Below, one piece after another: positions 43,573 through 51,862 of a stretch of DNA of 64,000 nt (positions are counted from its first letter, which is position 1; each line of letters starts with the position of its first letter). This DNA is from CAIKBL01 sp050247235. Lineage in GTDB: Bacteria; Pseudomonadota; Gammaproteobacteria; Ga0077536. Position numbers and translations under genes: made by a program. Location of the stretch: assembly GCA_050247235.1 (NCBI GenBank), contig JBFWUN010000009.1:1-64000 (forward strand), written 5' to 3'. The notes under the pieces are model-generated. The model saw only the letters and a program-made list of their open reading frames with translations, was not told the origin of the DNA and did not search any database.

Positions 43573-43944
43573 ATGACGCTGTTCGATCAGACCCGGTTCA
43601 TCACGGCGGTCAACGCCGACGGAGAGTTCCGGCTCTCCGCGCGCTATCTCAACGGCGCGCTGAAGCTCTTTTTCGACAAGGACTCGATCCTGCTGACCTT
43701 TCGCGACGGACAGCTCGCCACCATCACGCCGGGGGTGAAGTTCGATTCCGCGGACGTCACGATCAAGGGACCGGTCGCGAACTGGCGGGAGTTCCTGCAG
43801 CCGGTGCCGCGTCCGTTCTTTCACGACATGTTCGCGTCCATCGTGCGCGACGCGTTCGAATGGACCGGCAACTCGGAGACGTTCTTCGCGTACTACGGGG
43901 CGTTCCGGCGCATGTTCCAGCTGATGCGCGAGTGCGCGAACTGA
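43573..43944 (+). CDS. SCP2-like small protein of unknown function
   Basis: 123 residues, acidic at neither end, no signal peptide. The pattern LSARYLNGALKLFFDKDSILLTFRDGQLATITPGVKFDSADVTIKGPVANWREFLQPVPRPFFHDMF recalls the sterol carrier protein 2 fold (a strand for ligand, a D-V-T-I-K-G-P-xx-W segment), which binds lipids. The family name is a suggestion only. Good ribosome site: GGAGG nine bases before ATG 43573. It lies 10 bp before the hydrolase gene and probably shares an mRNA with it and the acyl-CoA dehydrogenase. Confidence 0.55.
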   Translation: MTLFDQTRFITAVNADGEFRLSARYLNGALKLFFDKDSILLTFRDGQLATITPGVKFDSADVTIKGPVANWREFLQPVPRPFFHDMFASIVRDAFEWTGNSETFFAYYGAFRRMFQLMRECAN

Positions 43945-43954
43945 GGAGGCGATC

Positions 43955-44800
43955 ATGGCACGTCACGACAATACCACCGGACGCTACGTCTACCTCACCG
44001 TCGGCGGCATCGAGTATCGCGTGTATTACGAAAGCGCCGGCGAGGGCATTCCGCTGGTGTGCCAGCACACCGCAGGCGCACACGCTTTCCAGTGGCGGCA
44101 CCTGCTGGAAGACCCCGATATCACGTCACGCTTCCGGGTCATCGCGTGGGATCTCCCGTTTCACGGCAAATCACTGCCCCCGGTGGGCGACCCCCACTGG
44201 ACCAAGCCGTACAACCTGACGCGCGCTTTCTTCCTGGAATTCATCACGACGTTCTGCGCCGCGCTCGAACTCGATCGGCCGGTGTTCATCGGCTGCTCGA
44301 TGGGCGGCCAGGTGGCAGTGGATCTCGCCGCCGAGCATGCCGACCGCTACCGGGCGGTGATCGGCGTCGAGTCATCGCTGTGCAGCCCCGGGTATTATCT
44401 CGACCAGTGGTATCACCCGCGGATCAGCAACGAGGCCAAACCGGCCGCGATGTTCGGGCTGTGCGCGCCCACGAGCCCTGAGCCGTTCGTGCGCGAAACG
44501 ATCTTCGGGTACAGCCAGGGTGCGCCTGCCGTGTTCAAGGGGGACCTGTACTACTACTCCGTCGATTACGACGGCCACAAGGTGGTGGACCGGATCGACA
44601 CCCGCCGCGTGCCGGTGTATTTCCTGACCGGTGAATACGACTTCGCGACGAGCCCGGAAGACACCCGCGCGCTGGTGGCGAAGATCCCGGGCGCGAAGTT
44701 CACCGAGATGAAGGACAACGGTCACTTCCCGATGAGCGAGAACCCGGCGAAGTTCATCGAGTACCTGAAGCCCATCCTGCACGAGATCGCGACGCGGTAA
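43955..44800 (+). CDS. alpha/beta hydrolase
   Basis: A 281-residue alpha/beta-fold hydrolase with nucleophile Ser115 in IGCSMGGQVA, acid in TGEYDFATSP and His in DNGHFPMSENP; the oxyanion segment is CQHTAGAHAF. The core resembles ester or C-C bond hydrolases (MhpC/DhaA-like); a haloalkane dehalogenase would have Asp in place of this Ser. GAGGAGG precedes the ATG. It follows the SCP2-like gene by 10 bp, so the acyl-CoA dehydrogenase, lipid-binding-like protein and hydrolase form a set, perhaps for one carbon source. Substrate unknown. Confidence 0.82.
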   Translation: MARHDNTTGRYVYLTVGGIEYRVYYESAGEGIPLVCQHTAGAHAFQWRHLLEDPDITSRFRVIAWDLPFHGKSLPPVGDPHWTKPYNLTRAFFLEFITTFCAALELDRPVFIGCSMGGQVAVDLAAEHADRYRAVIGVESSLCSPGYYLDQWYHPRISNEAKPAAMFGLCAPTSPEPFVRETIFGYSQGAPAVFKGDLYYYSVDYDGHKVVDRIDTRRVPVYFLTGEYDFATSPEDTRALVAKIPGAKFTEMKDNGHFPMSENPAKFIEYLKPILHEIATR

Positions 44801-44856
44801 TCGTGGGTCGGTCGCGGAGACCGGCGCAGCCCGCCCGTCTCCGCAACCGCACCTGC

Positions 44857-45405
44857 TCAGTCGTGCGGCAGGATCGTCCTGATCTGGAATCCGCCGGCGC
44901 CGAGCATCAGGTTCGTCGCCTCGCCCTTAGTGCCGCGGAATCGCCCGGTGCCGCCGGTAACGACTTGCGGGTACGTGCCGCCCTGCACGAACTGCTTGAT
45001 CGGACCACTCGTCTCGAACGTGCCGACCCCGTCTACCCGATAATGCCACTGCACGTAGGCGAGGTCATCTGCAGCAGCCTGCGGCAGCTTGCCGGTGCCG
45101 TCGAACGTATTCACGAACGTGCCGTTGACCCAGAACGTTCCGATCTTCTTCGACGCGAACACGGCGCAGGTGTCGTCGCCGGGATTGTCCACGCTCGGCA
45201 GCGTCCCCGCGGGCAGCAGCATGCCGACCGCCGTGACCCGGTCTCCCGCGCTGGGCGGAAAGTTGGTCAGGCGCGCATCCGTCGCGGCGTCCACGCACAC
45301 GTCGAACGCCCGCGCGGGCCGTCCGCGATCGGCCTGTACACTCGTGGCAACCAGTGCGGCGACGGCCGCAGTCAGGGTCAGGAACGGTTTCGAATTCCAC
45401 TGCAT
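44857..45405 (-). CDS. exported protein, AOC/dirigent-barrel-like
   Basis: 182 residues with a signal peptide (1-25, FLTLTAAVAALVATSVQA). The mature part is strand-rich with NGTFVNTFDGTGKLPQ, VQWHYRVDGVGTFETSGPIKQFVQGGTYPQVVTGGTGRFRGTKGEATNLML, in which the GGTGRFRGTKGE turn is typical of the allene oxide cyclase/dirigent barrel superfamily. Two Cys (VCVDAATDA and DDTCAVF) may form a disulphide. Catalytic identity is unknown; bacterial members are mostly uncharacterised. GGGGAGAAG precedes the ATG at 45405. It converges with the hydrolase gene (56 bp between stops). Confidence 0.6.
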   Translation of the reverse strand: MQWNSKPFLTLTAAVAALVATSVQADRGRPARAFDVCVDAATDARLTNFPPSAGDRVTAVGMLLPAGTLPSVDNPGDDTCAVFASKKIGTFWVNGTFVNTFDGTGKLPQAAADDLAYVQWHYRVDGVGTFETSGPIKQFVQGGTYPQVVTGGTGRFRGTKGEATNLMLGAGGFQIRTILPHD

Positions 45406-45593
45406 GATACTTCTCCCCTCTCAGTTGTGATGTCTATGTCACGACGATGCGCGTGGCGCGTATACACCCGCACGAGAGTGCGTACCGGGGAGAGGCAGGG
45501 AGCGTTCAGGTAATCTGCGGGAAAATGCCCGTAAATCGCCGTACGCAGGCGCGATTCTGCTTGAACCGCGCTCCGCGTGCGGGGAACTGGCGA

Positions 45594-45986
45594 TCAGCCG
45601 AAGAACACGTCCTGCGCGTGCATCGTGTCGAGATACTCGCGCACGGCGACGATCTTGCCGTCGCGGATGACATGCATGAAGTGGTAGAAGTTGTTGTAGA
45701 TCTTGCCGTTGGCGTGCGGGCCGTACGATTCAGCCTCCATCGACACACGATCCCCCTCGGCAGTCAGCAGCTTGGGCGTCACCTTGATCCCCTGCGGCAG
45801 CGCCGAGGTCACGTTTCCCAGCAGTTCCTTGAACTGCGGCTTGGTGTACGTGCCCGACAGCCCGAACGTGCCGGCCACCCACCACGTCGCATCCTCGGCC
45901 AGCATCGACAGCGCGCGCTCGAAGTCGCTGCGCGAGAATGCCGCCCAGAAATCCGTGACGATTTGCTTGTTCGCATCTGTGCTCAT
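45594..45986 (-). CDS. SnoaL-like (NTF2-fold) protein
   Basis: 130 residues, NTF2 fold: NKQIVTDFWAAFSRSDFERALSMLAEDATWWVAGTFGLSGTYTKPQFKELLG, then strands VSMEAESYGPHANGKIYNNFYHFMHVIRDGKIVAVREYLDTMHAQDVFFG, a classical SnoaL ending. Members include ketosteroid isomerase and limonene-epoxide hydrolase relatives; the role here is unknown. The ATG at 45986 follows GGGGAGAGATC. It sits 23 bp after the FadJ-like gene on the same strand, so it is probably the third gene of the thiolase-FadJ operon. 188 bp of mostly featureless sequence separate it from the next gene. Confidence 0.75.
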   Translation of the reverse strand: MSTDANKQIVTDFWAAFSRSDFERALSMLAEDATWWVAGTFGLSGTYTKPQFKELLGNVTSALPQGIKVTPKLLTAEGDRVSMEAESYGPHANGKIYNNFYHFMHVIRDGKIVAVREYLDTMHAQDVFFG

Positions 45987-46009
45987 GTGATCTCTCCCCT
46001 CAACGCTGG

Positions 46010-48154
46010 TCAGCCGTAGAACTTCTGGTTGGCAGCGGCCCGCTTGCGCAGCCACTCGGACGGCGCGAAGCGCGGTCCGTAGGCCTTGGCGAGCCGGTCG
46101 CATTCCGCGACGAAGGCCGCCGTGCCGATCGTGTCGATGAACGACAGGGTGCCGCCGGTCCAGGCCGGAAACCCCCAGCCGAAGATCGATCCGAGATCGC
46201 CGTCCGCCGCATCGGTCAACACGTGTTCTTCCATGCAGCGTGCCGTCTCGAGCGCCTGGATGTAGAGCAGGCGCGTGCGGACTTCCTCTGGCGCAGGCTG
46301 CGCGGCCGCCACCGGGAAGTGCTCAGAAAGGCCTTTCCAGAGCGATTTGCGCGCATCGGCGGGGTAGTCATAGAAGCCCTGCCCGTGGCGCTTGCCGGGC
46401 CGCTTCAGGTCCTCGACCATCTTGCGCAGCACCGGCCACCCGGAAGTCTCGCGGAACGCATCGCCGAGATCGCGTCGGGTCTGCTGCGCCACGTGGTACG
46501 CGAGTTCCAGGGTGACTTCGTCCAGCACCGCCAACGGCCCGACCGGCATGCCGGCCTGCTTGGCCACGTTCTCGATCAGCGCCGGGGCGACACCTTCGCC
46601 GAGCATCGTCATGCCTTCGTTCGTGAAGGTGCCGAACACCCGGCTGGTGTAGAACCCGCGCGAATCGTTGACGACGATCGGCAGCTTGCGGATCTGCATC
46701 ACGTAGTCGATCGCGTGCGCCAGGGTTTCCTTCGACGTCTGCTTGCCGACGATGATCTCCACCAGCGGCATCTTCTCCACCGGGGAAAAGAAATGGATGC
46801 CGATGAAGTTCGCCGGTCGCGACGAGGCTTCCGCGAGCCCCGTGATCGGCAAGGTCGAAGTGTTGCTCGCAAACGTCGCCGAAGCCGCGAGCACCGCTTC
46901 GGTCTTGCGCGTGACATCGGCCTTGATCGCGCGATCCTCGAATACCGCTTCGATCACGAGGTCACACCCGGTGAGATCCTGGTACTCGACGGTCGGCTGG
47001 ATGCGCGCGAGCAGTTCGGCGGCCTTGCCGGCCGTCGTGCGGCCGCGCTCGACGTCCTTCGCGACCAGCTTCTCGCTGTACGCCTTGCCCTTCTCCGCCT
47101 TGTCGCGCGCGGTATCGAGCAGCCTGACCTGCATGCCCGCGCGCGCCGAGACGTATGCGATACCGGCGCCCATCATGCCGGCGCCGAGGATGCCGAGCGT
47201 CTGCACCTTGCGCGGTGCCACGCCCTCCGGCCGGCGGGCGCCCTTCTCGGCCGCGCCCTTGTTCACGAACAAGGTCCGGATCATGTTGCGCGTGACCGGC
47301 GACAGCAGCAACGTCGAGAGATAGCGCGATTCGATCTTGAGACCGGTGTCGATCGGCACCTGGGTTCCTTCGAACACCGCGGACATGATGGCGATCGGCG
47401 CCGGGTAGTTGTGGTTCGTGCGCTTGGACACCAGCGCGGTGCCGCCCATGAACGTCTGCGCCGCGCGCGGATCCATCGCGCCCGCGCCGCCCGGCACGCG
47501 GAAGCCCTTGGCGTCCCACGGCTGCACCGGACTGCCGCCGTCCAGGATCCACTGCCGCGCTGTCGCGACGAGCTGGTCCGGCGGTACCACCTGGTGGACG
47601 ATCTTCTTCTTCAGCGCGGTGTGCACGTCAAGGTGCGTACCCTCGACGATCAGCAGCAGCGCGTCCTGGATGCCGATCAGCCGCGGCAGCCGCTGGGTGC
47701 CACCTGCCCCGGGCAGCAGGCCGACGAGCACTTCGGGCAAGCCGATGCGCGCGGCCGGGTTGTCGGCGGCGACCCGGTAGTGGCAGGCGAGCGCGAGCTC
47801 GAGCCCACCGCCCAGTGCCGTGCCGTTGACCGCCGCCGCGAACGGCTTGCCGCAGGTCTCGAGCTTGCGGAACAGGTCATTCAGCGGCCACGCGAACGCC
47901 ATCGCGCTCTTCGCATCGGTCACTTTCGCGTGCGAGGCGAGCAGCCACTTGAGATCGGCGCCCGCCATGAAATCGGCCTTGGCCGACGTGACCACGGCGC
48001 CCTTGATCGCGGCGTCGCTCGCAACCCGCTGCACCGCGGCCGCGAGTTCCTCCATGAATTCGGGGGTCACCACGTTCATCGGGCGACCCTGGACATCGAT
48101 CGTCAACAGGGCGATGCCGTCGCTGTCGACGGTCACGGTCAGCGTCTTGCTCAT
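46010..48154 (-). CDS. enoyl-CoA hydratase / 3-hydroxyacyl-CoA dehydrogenase (FadB/FadJ-type)
   Basis: 714 residues. The N-terminal crotonase half (about 1-190) has GTALGGGLELALACHYRVA with the first catalytic Glu, and LPEVLVGLLPGAGGTQRLPRLIG with the second. The C-terminal 3-hydroxyacyl-CoA dehydrogenase (about 315-690) has GAGMMGAGIAYVSARAG for NAD, HFFSPVEKMPLVEII with its His, and an EEVRTRLLYIQALE-type helical end. It hydrates enoyl-CoA and oxidises the product in beta-oxidation. Length and order fit bifunctional FadB/FadJ. It follows the thiolase by 79 bp on the same strand; the two probably form the beta-oxidation complex together. Confidence 0.9.
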   Translation of the reverse strand: MSKTLTVTVDSDGIALLTIDVQGRPMNVVTPEFMEELAAAVQRVASDAAIKGAVVTSAKADFMAGADLKWLLASHAKVTDAKSAMAFAWPLNDLFRKLETCGKPFAAAVNGTALGGGLELALACHYRVAADNPAARIGLPEVLVGLLPGAGGTQRLPRLIGIQDALLLIVEGTHLDVHTALKKKIVHQVVPPDQLVATARQWILDGGSPVQPWDAKGFRVPGGAGAMDPRAAQTFMGGTALVSKRTNHNYPAPIAIMSAVFEGTQVPIDTGLKIESRYLSTLLLSPVTRNMIRTLFVNKGAAEKGARRPEGVAPRKVQTLGILGAGMMGAGIAYVSARAGMQVRLLDTARDKAEKGKAYSEKLVAKDVERGRTTAGKAAELLARIQPTVEYQDLTGCDLVIEAVFEDRAIKADVTRKTEAVLAASATFASNTSTLPITGLAEASSRPANFIGIHFFSPVEKMPLVEIIVGKQTSKETLAHAIDYVMQIRKLPIVVNDSRGFYTSRVFGTFTNEGMTMLGEGVAPALIENVAKQAGMPVGPLAVLDEVTLELAYHVAQQTRRDLGDAFRETSGWPVLRKMVEDLKRPGKRHGQGFYDYPADARKSLWKGLSEHFPVAAAQPAPEEVRTRLLYIQALETARCMEEHVLTDAADGDLGSIFGWGFPAWTGGTLSFIDTIGTAAFVAECDRLAKAYGPRFAPSEWLRKRAAANQKFYG

Positions 48155-48233
48155 CTTGATTCTCTCGTTCGGGGCGTTGCCCCCCGGGACTGTGCGCGGC
48201 CGGGCGGGGACACCCCGGCCGCGCGGAAACGGC

Positions 48234-49445
48234 TCAGTTCACGCGTTCGATGATGGTGGCCGTGCCCATGCCGGCCCCCACGCACAGGTTGATCAGCGCG
48301 GTGCCCAGCCCCCGGCGCTCGAGTTCGTCCAGCACGGTGCCAAGGATCATCGCGCCGGTGGCGCCGAGCGGGTGTCCCATCGCAATGGCGCCGCCGTTGA
48401 CGTTGATCCGGTCGTGCGGAATGTCCATGTCCTGCATGTAGAGCATGACCACCGAGGCGAACGCCTCGTTGAGTTCGAACAGGTCGATGTCCTGCTTGGT
48501 CATGCCGGCACGCTTCAGTACCTTGCGCGCGGACGGCGCGGGGCCGGTCAGCATGATCGTCGGCTCGGAGCCGATCGAGGTGAATGCGCGGATCTTCGCC
48601 CGCGGCTTCAGACCGAGCCGCTCACCCATCTCCTTCGTCCCCAGCAGCACGGCCGCGCAGCCGTCCACGATGCCGCTCGAATTGCCGCCGGTGTGGACGT
48701 GCTCGATGCGCTCGACGCTCGGGTAGCGCTGCATCGCCACGGCGTCGAACCCGAAGTCTTCGCCGACCTGCGTGAACGCGGGTTTCAGGCTCGAGAGTTC
48801 GTCTATGGTGGTCTGCGGCCGCATGTGCTCGTCACGCTCGAGCACGGTCTCACCGAGCACGTCGGTGACCGGCAGGATGGACTTGCTGAACCAGCCGTTC
48901 TTCCACGCCTGGCCGGCGCGGCGCTGGCTCTCGCATGCGTAGGCATCGACATCCTTGCGCGAGAAACCGTGCAGGGTGGCGATCAGGTCCGCCCCGATCC
49001 CCTGCGGCGCGAAATAGGTCTTGTAGGCGACCGCCGGATCCGTGGCCCAGGCGCCGCCGTCCGAGCCCATCGGCACGCGCGACATCGACTCGATGCCGCC
49101 GCCAATCGTCAGGTCCGACTGCCCCGCCATGATCTGCGCCGCCGCGGTGTTCACGGCCTCCAGGCCGGACGCGCAGAAGCGGTTGAGCTGCTTGCCGGGC
49201 ACCTGCCGATCGTACTCGGCGACGATCGCCGCAACCCGGGGCACCACTGCACCCTGCTCGCCGACGGGCGACACGCAGCCGAACACGATGTCGTCGACCA
49301 GCGAGGTATCCAGCTGGTTGCGTTCGCGGATCGCGGTCAGCACCTGCGCCGCGAGCTGGATGGGCGTGATCTCGTGCAGCGCGCCGGTGGATTTGCCGCG
49401 GCCGCGCGGCGTCCGCACGGCGTCGTAGATGTAGGCGTCGGCCAT
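48234..49445 (-). CDS. acetyl-CoA C-acetyltransferase / 3-ketoacyl-CoA thiolase
   Basis: 403 residues, type II thiolase fold: Cys91 in NRFCASGLEAVNTAA, His in GGAIAMGHPLGATGA and the second Cys in CVGAGMGTATIIERVN. The insertion MGSDGGAWATDPAVAYKT... and the VGEQGAVVPR segment fit the FadA/FadI group. It cleaves 3-ketoacyl-CoA with CoA, the last step of the beta-oxidation cycle. GAGGT lies before ATG 49445, and a perfect TATAAT is about 40 bases upstream. First gene of the thiolase-FadJ-SnoaL run. Confidence 0.93.
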   Translation of the reverse strand: MADAYIYDAVRTPRGRGKSTGALHEITPIQLAAQVLTAIRERNQLDTSLVDDIVFGCVSPVGEQGAVVPRVAAIVAEYDRQVPGKQLNRFCASGLEAVNTAAAQIMAGQSDLTIGGGIESMSRVPMGSDGGAWATDPAVAYKTYFAPQGIGADLIATLHGFSRKDVDAYACESQRRAGQAWKNGWFSKSILPVTDVLGETVLERDEHMRPQTTIDELSSLKPAFTQVGEDFGFDAVAMQRYPSVERIEHVHTGGNSSGIVDGCAAVLLGTKEMGERLGLKPRAKIRAFTSIGSEPTIMLTGPAPSARKVLKRAGMTKQDIDLFELNEAFASVVMLYMQDMDIPHDRINVNGGAIAMGHPLGATGAMILGTVLDELERRGLGTALINLCVGAGMGTATIIERVN

Positions 49446-49483
49446 GATGATTACCTCGCTGGGGAAACGTCGGACTGCAAGGG

Positions 49484-49489
49484 ATTATA
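49484..49489 (-). promoter_or_regulatory. -10 element (TATAAT) of the thiolase operon
   Basis: A perfect TATAAT on the minus strand, 38 bases before the thiolase ATG, is striking in such G+C-rich sequence. No matching -35 is obvious at 17 bases, so an activator may be needed. Confidence 0.45.
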
Positions 49490-49567
49490 GGGACAAACCT
49501 GCAGCGGGTCTGCCGGCCTTGGGTGATCCGCTGTCCTGCCGCGGTGCGCTGTCCGGGATTCAATATC

Positions 49568-50194
49568 TCAGGCGCGTGGCGCGACCCCGCGGGTATTGTC
49601 GCCCGGCGGTTCCCCGGATCCCGGCGCCCAGCCGAATGCCAAGGTCCGCCACAGGTCGCGGTAGTCGTAATCCGTCGCGAGCGCGAGGTTGAGGCGGTTG
49701 TAGGACGCGAAATCGGACACGAGGTGGATCAGCTGCACGATGCCCTTGTCGGTCAGGCCGGCCGTGCGCAGCCCCTGGATATCGGCGTCCGTGACGGCGC
49801 GCGGCTCCGCGTTCACCTTGAGCGCGAACTCCAGCAGGGTGCGCAGGCGCGGCTCGGCAACCACCGCCAGCCCCTCGGCGGCGAGCTCGCGGACATAGTC
49901 CTCGGCGGTCCCCAGTCCGTAGTTCAGGATCGTGCAGAACGCCGCGGTGCAGTACGGACAGCCGTTCGCGCGCGAGACGAGAATCCCCACGTGCTGCACT
50001 TCCGGCAGGGACAGCTCGCCGAGCTGCCACAGCACGCGCGTGGTGCCGAGCTTCGCCTTCAGCAGCTCCGGGAAATTCATTTCCACGTAGAAGTGGTTGG
50101 GTACCGCCCCCTCTGCCCCGGTGACCCACTCGAAGATTTCGCGGATTGCCGGATCCTCGACGACTTCCGGCTGGACGATTGCGACGCGTGCCAT
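49568..50194 (-). CDS. carboxymuconolactone decarboxylase/AhpD-like protein
   Basis: 208 residues, all-helical AhpD/CMD fold: NFPELLKAKLGTTRVLWQLGELSLPEVQHVGILVSRANGCPYCTAAFCTILNYGLG. The redox motif is C-P-Y-C-T-A-A-F-C: the two Cys are kept, but the usual His four residues on (CxxCxxxH) is Phe, so alkylhydroperoxidase chemistry may differ. The start (MARVAIVQPEVVEDP, ATG 50194) is where homology begins. 216 bp upstream hold the perfect palindrome at 50304-50352. It is convergent with nothing and lies alone between the thiolase and the putrescine locus, both on the same strand. Confidence 0.75.
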   Translation of the reverse strand: MARVAIVQPEVVEDPAIREIFEWVTGAEGAVPNHFYVEMNFPELLKAKLGTTRVLWQLGELSLPEVQHVGILVSRANGCPYCTAAFCTILNYGLGTAEDYVRELAAEGLAVVAEPRLRTLLEFALKVNAEPRAVTDADIQGLRTAGLTDKGIVQLIHLVSDFASYNRLNLALATDYDYRDLWRTLAFGWAPGSGEPPGDNTRGVAPRA

Positions 50195-50303
50195 GGCGGT
50201 TCTCCGGGTTGGGGAACACAGTCTACCCGTGCGCGCGCGCTTGCCCAGCCCGGGAGATTTCAGCCTTGCGAACATCCACGCGCCGTTCCGCCATTCGAAT
50301 AAT

Positions 50304-50352
50304 TCGGGGACAGACCCCAGTTTCGCGCGGCGAAACTGGGGTCTGTCCCCGA
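50304..50352. repeat. perfect 49-nt palindrome (REP-like element)
   Basis: A 23-bp perfect stem (arms 50304-50326 and 50330-50352, including the outer T-A) with a three-base loop GCG, built from GGGGACAGACCCC and its complement. The GGGGTCTGTCCCC core resembles the intergenic REP-type palindromes linked to RAYT (Y1 transposase-like) genes in gammaproteobacteria. No RAYT gene is present here. It may also act as a transcription stop between the CMD-like and putrescine-oxidase genes. Confidence 0.8.
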
Positions 50353-50410
50353 TTTTCGCACCGCGGCAGCGGAGTCACCGCGGCCGGGCGCCGGTGCCCG
50401 CACCCGGTCA

Positions 50411-51694
50411 TCAGAACAGGTCACGCAACCGGTAATACAAGGTGCCGAGCAGCAGCGCCGGCACCCGCAGCAGCCGTCCGCCCGGAAATTCCCGGTGCGG
50501 GATCCGCGCAAACACGTCGAAGCGCTCCTGCGTGCCGGCGACGGCTTCCGCCACCAGCTGCCCGGCGAGCCCGGCGAGCGCGAGTCCATGGCCGGAGAAT
50601 CCCTGCACGTAATAGACATCGGGTGCGAGTCGTCCGAAATCCGGCGCGCGGTTCAGCGTAATGTCCACGTAGCCACCCCAGGCGTACTCCAGGGGCACGG
50701 CCGCAAGGTCCGGAAACACCCGCCGGATACGCGCCCGCATCGTCGCGTGAAGGTTCGGCGGCGGCACCGTGGAGTAGCTCACGCGCCCGCCGAACAGCAG
50801 CCGGTGATCGGCGGACAGCCGGAAGTAGTCGAGCACGAAGTTCAGATCGCTCACCGCCATGTCGTTGGTGATCAGCGCGCGGGCGCGCGCCGCCCCGAGC
50901 GGCGCCGTGGCCGCGATGTACGTCCCCACCGGCATGATGCGGTCCGCCAGCGGTGGCACCAGGCGATTCAGGTACGCATTGCCCGCGAACACGAGGCTCC
51001 GTGCCCGCACGGTTCCCCGCGCCGTCCGCGCTTCCGGCAGCCCCTCCAGGCGACAGGCGGTCACACGGCTGTCTTCGAACAGGCGCGCCCCGGCGCGTAC
51101 CGCGGCCAGCGCGAGGCCGCGCGTGTAGTTCAGCGGATGCAGATGGCCCCCGCGTGCATCGTAGAGACCCGCGCGGTAGCGCGGCGACGCGAGCACGGCG
51201 CGCAAGGCAGCGGCGTCCAGGAACTCGAGCGGGTAGTCGTACGTGCCTTCCAGCAGGCGCTGCCACTCGCGGAGTTCCGTCACGTGGCGCGGCTTGATCG
51301 CGACGTGGCACTGGCCGTCGCGCCAGTCGCAGGCGATGCCGTGGCGCGCGATCAGCGATTTCACCAGGTCGACCCCGGCGAGGGACATGTCCCAGAGCCG
51401 TCGCGCGTCGGGGGCACCCACCAGTTCGACCATGCGGTCGATATCGCGCGCGAAACCGAAGATGACCTGGCCGCCGCTGCGACCCGACGCGCCCCACCCG
51501 ATCCGCTCCGCCTCGAGCAGCACCACGTCATACCCGCGCTCCGCGAGGTGCAGCGCGGCGGCGCACCCGGCGATGCCTCCGCCGACCACGCAGACGTCGC
51601 ACCGGACCGTGCCGTCGAGCGCGGGGCGCGGTTTCCAGGCGTGGGCGGTCGCGGTGTAGTACGAATTGATGAGCGGCACGAGCGAAGCATCCAA
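50411..51694 (-). CDS. FAD-dependent oxidoreductase (gamma-glutamylputrescine oxidase-like)
   Basis: A 427-residue DAO/PuuB-type flavoenzyme: short N-terminal SYYTATAHAWKPRPALDG, the FAD dinucleotide fold CVVGGGIAGCAAALHLAERGYDVVLLE, GWGASGRSGGQVIFGF, PLNYTRGLALAAVRAGARLFE, and PVGTYIAATAPLG. In PuuB the N1 of gamma-glutamylputrescine is oxidised to gamma-glutamyl-aminobutyraldehyde. The divergent PuuA-like ligase gene supports that reading. The start is uncertain: the frame begins at TTG 51694, GTG 51679 also fits, and neither has a Shine-Dalgarno. The stop is 58 bases from the palindrome at 50304-50352. Confidence 0.8.
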   Translation of the reverse strand: MDASLVPLINSYYTATAHAWKPRPALDGTVRCDVCVVGGGIAGCAAALHLAERGYDVVLLEAERIGWGASGRSGGQVIFGFARDIDRMVELVGAPDARRLWDMSLAGVDLVKSLIARHGIACDWRDGQCHVAIKPRHVTELREWQRLLEGTYDYPLEFLDAAALRAVLASPRYRAGLYDARGGHLHPLNYTRGLALAAVRAGARLFEDSRVTACRLEGLPEARTARGTVRARSLVFAGNAYLNRLVPPLADRIMPVGTYIAATAPLGAARARALITNDMAVSDLNFVLDYFRLSADHRLLFGGRVSYSTVPPPNLHATMRARIRRVFPDLAAVPLEYAWGGYVDITLNRAPDFGRLAPDVYYVQGFSGHGLALAGLAGQLVAEAVAGTQERFDVFARIPHREFPGGRLLRVPALLLGTLYYRLRDLF

Positions 51695-51862
51695 TCAGGG
51701 CCACGCACAGTGTAGAGATCCGTCCCGGGTTCCGCGCCATCGCCACCGCCGCCCGATCGCTGGCCGCGCCTCGCGCCCAGCGGCTAAGATGGTTCGGCGC
51801 TTCGCATCCGCTGAGTGCACCCCAGCTGCAAGGAGCCCCGGGCCGGCAGCCCGCGGAAACCG

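Noticed and set aside
43955..44800. Haloalkane dehalogenase
   Set aside because: The nucleophile position is Ser (GCSMGG), not the Asp needed for that reaction.
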